DNA from: Pleodorina starrii
Lineage: Eukaryota; Chlorophyta; Chlorophyceae; Chlamydomonadales; Volvocaceae
Direction: 5' to 3'
DNA length: 64,000 nt
Assembly (NCBI GenBank): GCA_030267565.1
Contig: BRXU01000010.1
Span: 3,096,501-3,160,500 of the forward strand
The position numbers were made by a program, and so were the translations under genes. Shown in pieces: positions 59,063 through 64,000 of this stretch (position 1 is the first letter of the stretch; each line of letters opens with the position of its first letter). A model generated the notes under the pieces. The model saw only the letters and a list, made by a program, of their open reading frames with translations. It was not told the DNA's origin and did not search any database.

Positions 59063-59836
59063 ATGACTCGACGCAAACCGCTGGCAATGCACCCCGCGAG
59101 TTCAAAGCAAAGAGTGAAGCCGTCCTTTTATGTTGGCCATTGTAGCCTCAGATGCAGGTGTCTGGGAATGGCATTGCACGATGTACCGGGACCCAACAGC
59201 CGAGGGCAGGTCGGCGAACAACGGCACAGTGTCGGGGTGTGGCGGGACCTGATGATGGAGGACAGCCTGGCGCGGGGCCTGCTGGCCCACCTCAAGGACC
59301 GCTTCGGACCGGGCACCCCGGGCGCTAGCGGCGGAGACGGCCAGCAGGCGGTCATCGTCCGGGTGGCCCTCGCCCGCATCAAGCCAGTGCAGATGGGTCT
59401 GCTGGACCCCCCGCTGAGCAGCCGGCTCCGGAAGTTCTGGGGGCCCCTGACCTACGGGGTTCAGCGGATGTTTCCGGAGCTGGAGGCGGCCTGCGACGCG
59501 GCGGAGGAGGCCCAGGTGGCGGCACAGGCACAGGCCGACATGTTCCGGGCGGGGGTCTCGGAGCTCCTGCACTCGTACGGCCCGCCCCTAACCGCCGCCG
59601 TGCAGACGACCGCCCTCGCGCCGAGGTCCCGCGCACCCTCGCCCGGCCGCGCTCCAACCGCAACGAGCACGAAGGAGGCTTCCACTGAGGTGGCGGCCCT
59701 GCCCCCGGCGCAGGGTGCACGGCCCCCGCGCCCTGGCACATCGAAGTTGTTGGCCAACCAGTCGCAAGAGGCGCGTGGTGAAAGCGCGCCTGGCTGCCCA
59801 GCTGGAGCCCGAAAACATGGCCAAGTTGGGCACTGA
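59063..59836 (+). CDS. Hypothetical ORF, possibly mobile-element encoded
   Basis: An open frame of up to 257 codons from the first ATG at 59063; internal Met codons are possible starts. The centre (about residues 50-170) has balanced composition and looks protein-like: LARGLLAHLKDRFGPG, then LSSRLRKFWGPLTYGVQRMF and an Ala/Glu helix. The last third is Pro/Ala/Ser/Thr-rich. I know no matching family. It points towards the tyrosine recombinase ORF on the other strand with a long hairpin between them. Convergent ORFs with a recombinase are known from DIRS-like elements such as Kangaroo of Volvox, but no reverse transcriptase is visible here, so the link is inference. Confidence 0.4.
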   Translation: MTRRKPLAMHPASSKQRVKPSFYVGHCSLRCRCLGMALHDVPGPNSRGQVGEQRHSVGVWRDLMMEDSLARGLLAHLKDRFGPGTPGASGGDGQQAVIVRVALARIKPVQMGLLDPPLSSRLRKFWGPLTYGVQRMFPELEAACDAAEEAQVAAQAQADMFRAGVSELLHSYGPPLTAAVQTTALAPRSRAPSPGRAPTATSTKEASTEVAALPPAQGARPPRPGTSKLLANQSQEARGESAPGCPAGARKHGQVGH

Positions 59837-60213
59837 CTGAGACCTGGTGAGCGCACTTTTGAGGTTGAAGGGCCCCACGGTCTGCGTGGCGGGGTCGCTG
59901 GGCGCGGCTTGCTGCCTGGACGGGCACGGGGAGGGTGGCAAATGCAAATACGGAGCGGAATACGGGCAGGGCAAGGCGCAGTCCTGGGCCGATCTGGCGG
60001 ACCGTGTAATGCGGAGCGTCAAGACCAGCAAGGGGCAGACCCTCGAGCGAAGCTCTGCGGGCGGCGGCGGCGGGGCCGATAGTGGTGCCCGTTGGTGGCT
60101 GAACGTCGTGGAATAAGCAGGTCGTTGCTCGGGGTAGGGTGAGTCGTTTGCCGCTCGGCATCGGCCGGGGCACGCAAGTCGCTGGAGCCGGCTTGAGTGA
60201 TTGGAAGGGCCAC

Positions 60214-60552
60214 TAACTTTAACGCGGCTGTCCGCACTGGTGGTTACGTTTGTCGAGACTTCAGTCAGGACTACTAGTATACTGTTGCGGAAGGAAGAGA
60301 GAGCCTGTGCCTCTGCGTTGGTTGTCGTACCTTGGGTACAGCAAGGGCCGAGCATTTCAGTCTCATTCAGCGAACAACTGCACAGTGAATGAGACTGAAA
60401 TGCTCGGCCCTTGCTGTACCCAAGGTACGACAACCAGCTCCACGTTGTAACGCAGAGGCACAGGCTCTCCCTTCCTTCCGCAAAAAATGTACTAGTAGTC
60501 CTGACTGAAGTCTCGACAAACGTAACCACCAGTGTGGACAGCCGTGTAAAAG
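60214..60552. repeat. Long near-perfect inverted repeat (hairpin)
   Basis: The left arm (about 60214-60369) and right arm (about 60386-60552) are reverse complements over some 155 bases with a 16-base loop. Differences are a few substitutions, a short mismatched patch near 60287-60292, and 14 extra bases in the right arm at about 60435-60449. A transcript from either strand would fold into one long double-stranded stem. Confidence 0.92.
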
Positions 60553-60750
60553 TTTCCCTCCCACCCGCCCCACTTTTCCCGTGGCAACCACCGTATGAGA
60601 TGGCCAGCCCAACCGATCGAAGTACACCCGTCAAAGCACCATGGGTTAGCAGGCGTGTGATACGCCCTCCGACACCGACCAGTTGCCCGCTCGGCAGCCC
60701 AACACCGTCGCCCCTATCGACCCAGCCTCGGAGAGCAGCCGCCCACACCC

Positions 60751-62365
60751 CTACCGCACCCGCCGCCGCTGCGGAGAGCGGCCCGTCAGGTGCCGATCAG
60801 GGTCTAGGTACCGCGCCAAGACAGCCGAGCTCTTGATCTGGCCCAGCGCCTGCAGCTCCTCCTCCTCTTTTTCCTGCTGAGCCGCCGCCTGCAAAGCCCC
60901 GCGGCGGAAGCTGTGGTTGGTCTCGCCCGCATAGACCTCCGCCTGCTGCAGATGCAGCCGAATGCGTGCTCCCATCGCCGAGCTGCTCAGCGGCTCGTTC
61001 TTGAACGACTTCCCGTCGCGGCTGAGGGGCCGGAACAAGTCGTCGCCCACGGTATAACTTGCGGCGTCGGGCTGCCTGGCCTGCCATACATAGCGACTTA
61101 GCGAGCCAGCGTCTGGGGAAAGCACAACGCCGGGCGAGCGAAGTTCGGCTGCAGATAAGCCGCGGGACGGCGGGAGCTCGCTGGAGTCTAAAGGTCTTGG
61201 TGCCGTGCTGCCGCACGCACAGCACGTGCGACGTTCCAGGCGCCCAGTCCCACGGCGGCGGCAAAGGGAGACACCCGTCTGGCATGTTGGGTTGCGCCGG
61301 ATCACAGAAGTCGCCCAACCCCAGCCGGCCAGTGTCGAAACCGCACGACGCAGTCTGGTACATGAACTGCGCGCAGAGCAGGTCGCGGCAGTAGAGCAAC
61401 TCCGTGCGGGCGTCCAGCGCCGCCTCCACCTGGCTCATCAAGTACTCGCACAAGCGCTCGTACTTTTCGAGTGCGAGCGGCACCGCGGAAACCTCCTCGT
61501 ACCCAGCCAGCATCTGCAGCCTCTTGTAGCCCGCACGGTAGTCGGCGACCCAAGGGCTGTCGCAAGGGTTGCCCTCACCCGTGATGGGGTTGTACGGGCC
61601 CACGCGACCAAGCCGCGTAAACCAGCCGCTGAGCGAAGACAGCACGCCCTGAACTGCGTCCGGACCGGGTTCCGGCTGCTTGCGGCCCCGGTGGTTCGGC
61701 TCCCACCACTCCACCAAGTATACCAGCAGGTATTCGGGCGTGACGTTGCCCAGCCACACCCCCTCACCGACGCCGTCGAGCCACGCAGACAACTCAGAGG
61801 CGGCCGACTCCTGACGACTGCGGGTGGCATCGGCGAGCACGGCGTCCATAACCCCTGGCGCCTTCACCAGCCCCCGCGAGTACCGGTAATAACCCGGGAG
61901 CGGCAGCGGCTGTGAGCGCCGAGGCAGCTGAGACACGCGGGCCAGGCGAAGCCCAGCGAAGGTCGGCCGAGCCTGCGTCACCAGCACTCAAGTGAGGGGG
62001 GGCCGGGTAGGCACGCGAGGTTTGCGAGTCTCACCGGCGACAAAGGGCGCGAAGAGCCGAACAGCCCGGGCGCTGGGGCAGCGGCAGGAAGCCGAAAGTC
62101 CACGAGGCGTGCCGGCGGCGAAACACGCCCGGGAACGGAGACCTCAGGGACCTACACCGCAAGCCCGAACGAGCCACCTGAGGTCAGCTTTCGGCGCTCC
62201 AAGAAGCTGAATGAAAAGAAGCAAACTCACCTGTCCCAGGTCCAGAGCCAAGCCCAGGCCAGGTTGGGAGAGGTCAAGCACCAAGGGAGAAGCCGACGAC
62301 CCGCGAGACAGTGACCCATCTCGAGAGCCAGGGGGGCTGGGAACCCCGCCAGCTTCGGAGTTACC
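60751..62365 (-). pseudogene. Tyrosine recombinase (Crypton/DIRS-like), frameshifted
   Basis: Visible exons on the minus strand: 62365-62231 and 61972-60751, joined in phase (CAG|GTGAGT donor, GACGCAG acceptor); an earlier first exon is probably missed. A core-binding-like N-terminal half (AWLDGVGEGVWLGNVTPEYL) is followed by catalytic features: Arg in GFDTGRLGLGDF, Lys in GTKTF, the HxxR box in NHSFRRG, and the nucleophile Tyr in VLARYLDP. The frame changes by one base near 61190, at a short T run (plus-strand taaagg), between GTKTF and LDSSELPPSRG, so the gene is broken or the assembly has an indel there. In Cryptons and DIRS-like elements such enzymes carry out strand exchange for integration. 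No reverse transcriptase or RNase H was found nearby. Confidence 0.8.
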
Positions 62366-63946
62366 CTGCAACCAGACGAGTTAAACCAAGCTGAAGAAGC
62401 ACGACAACCCGGCTTCGAGCGAGTCGGTACCGCGAGCGTTTCGCAAACCCTTGGACGTACCGCTCGTGACGTCCGCACAGAAGCCGGTAGTGGCAATATT
62501 GAGGTATCAAGCGAGCGAAATAACCCGCCGTATGAGAGGCTCACTTCCCCGTTCGCGCCAGACCCACCCACCCCGCCCAGTAAGGGCTGCGCGCTATAGA
62601 GCATGGGTACGGGTAGACCTGACGCCTATGGGCACACAGGCCAAAGTCAATTTAGCCTGAGTACGGCGGGCGCAATTGTACTACAGCAGTGCCGCAGCGT
62701 GTGGATCTTGGCACAAGCTGCGAACGAAACGGTCCAATTTGCGCTGCCGCCGGACCATTGTGTACTCGGGTTGAGGACGTTAAAGGACACACGGGGTGCA
62801 GCTGGTGCAACTTCAGCCGCCGTTCTCTATATGGTGGCGGGCACCACCACGGCCGCCGCTGGCACTTCCGCAGCCGCTGTTTCACTATGCGACCTGTCTA
62901 TGCGTGCCCTCGGCGGGCTGTCAGCGTTGAGGCGCCCCCAACTTTGCCAGTTTGACCAGGGACGACAGCAAAAAACCATTTCATATGGAGACGGCCATCC
63001 GCTTTTGTTTTCATCTGGTGTATGTTGTAATAAAGCTATTTTCACAATCCGGTGCTCCGCTGCTGAGGAAACTAAGCGGAGTGAAGTGAGGCGTTCCTCC
63101 CCTGCCGTACGGGGGTGCGCTTTCCTTCGTACCCACGGCCGCTACTCCGGCGCTGCACACGCTCACCACGCCTATCACACGTGGCCAAAGTTGTCGGGGC
63201 GTGGGCTGCCGCCCAACGCCCCACGCAGAATGAGATATGCAAGCCATCTTGCAGCGCCGCAGTGGAAACGGCTAGTACAGCGTTGTACAGGCTTGCCCCG
63301 TGTCGACCATGCGGCTCACGGCGGCTCTTGCAATCCTTTTGCGCTGCATGAGGTTTCAACGCCTCGGGCGCCTTACATGTGGGTTGACGGGAGGGAGGGC
63401 CGGCTCTAACTTGTTTTGCAGCTACTGTTCCGGCATTGCCCCCCGTCTGGCATGGCCTTTATGGGGCGCAGGTTGTGCCCTGAAGTCCACGTGCAGCCAC
63501 TTGCCTGAACGTGGTCTTCAGTGGGTTGGATGAAATACAATACCGTTTTGGGTCATGCCGGTGATCACTTTACGATCCCAGCAGGTGCTGCCATCCAAGG
63601 AGACAGGAGGAGACACCGTATGCGCCACGCGACTCTTCGTGTTTCCGTTGGCAGTTGCTCCTCCGTCGGGGCCTTATGCTCCAATTCTAGAAACTTTTCA
63701 AAACGCCAAGGTCGCCAAGCAGTAACTGTTGTAGGAACCCAAGCGGCGATACAGCTTTGCTCTCCTGGTAAAACTTGTTGCGCTCCTGGCGGAAAATGGC
63801 TTTGGATTTGGGCCGGATACAAAAGGTGAGGAGCATAGGTTCCGTAAAGCTTTAAAAATATTATGAAAAACGCACAAGCCTTAGATATTATATGCGTTGA
63901 AAGGAGTTGCTATGTGCCGAGTCCCATGACGCCATTCCCCTCCCGG
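62366..63946. other. No gene recognised at the right end
   Basis: Open frames here match no family I know. The minus strand right of 62365 may contain the missing first exon(s) of the tyrosine recombinase gene. After 63840 the sequence becomes AT-rich (taaaaatattatg). Confidence 0.4.
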
Positions 63947-64000
63947 TGCCCTGTTCGACCCAAAGGAGCTCAAGGAGATCGAACGGGATAAAGCTTCCGG
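63947..64000 (+). CDS. Possible partial exon at the window edge
   Basis: The last bases read FDPKELKEIERDKAS in one frame, a well-balanced, helix-like segment. An in-frame stop lies about 30 bases before it, so a splice acceptor would be needed (ccaaag before gagctc at 63966 is a candidate). The ELKEIERD string recalls the first helix of ubiquitin-conjugating E2 enzymes, but the stretch is too short to assign. Confidence 0.2.

Noticed and set aside
59847..60116. An 89-codon plus-strand open frame (LKGPTVCVAGSLGAACCLD...) after the convergent ORF
   Set aside because: It could be a second exon or a small gene, but no acceptor in phase and no family match could be found, so it is not called.

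Overview
This window looks like nuclear DNA of a volvocine green alga (Chlamydomonas/Volvox group). The grounds are GC-rich sequence, dense short introns with C-rich 3' ends, long Ala/Gly/Gln/Pro homopolymer runs inside proteins, TGTAA as the likely polyadenylation signal, and a gene for calredoxin, a protein known from green algae. The exact species cannot be named from the sequence alone.

Layout, left to right. 1-2293: no gene recognised. 2294-16269 (minus): a 17-exon gene for NVL/Rix7, the nucleolar double AAA+ ATPase of 60S ribosome assembly; its introns carry several small repeat families. 16270-16510: a 241-bp divergent promoter. 16511-21995 (plus): a 10-exon gene for calredoxin (four EF hands plus thioredoxin). 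24403-24720 (plus): an intronless roadblock/LC7 dynein light chain. 24.9-29.6 kb: gene-poor. 29634-35824 (plus): a 9-exon gene for a DA2-like RING protein with ubiquitin-interacting-like motifs and a very long low-complexity tail. 35.8-40.1 kb: gene-poor. 40071-48781 (minus): a 20-exon ABCC (MRP4-type) transporter. 48.8-51.9 kb: gene-poor, with an interleaved inverted repeat. 51912-58789 (minus): a 9-exon gene for an unrecognised protein with a split PHD-like zinc finger, coiled coil and poly-Gln. 59.0-62.4 kb: mobile-element territory, with an ORF on the plus strand, a ~340-bp near-perfect hairpin, and a spliced, frameshifted tyrosine recombinase on the minus strand. 62.4-64 kb: no gene recognised apart from a possible exon at the right edge.

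The six multi-exon or single-exon host genes do not form a pathway; they are ordinary neighbours. Exon boundaries given below were read by eye, but the reading frame is preserved through every junction of NVL, calredoxin and the ABCC transporter, which supports those models strongly.

The most unusual signals are structural. One is a shared motif (core TTCACTCTTCA followed by C-runs) near the 3' ends of introns of two different genes. Another is a dispersed near-palindrome GACCCGTGGGTC. The others are the long hairpin between the two mobile-element ORFs and a set of GC-AG introns that all use GCAAGC.
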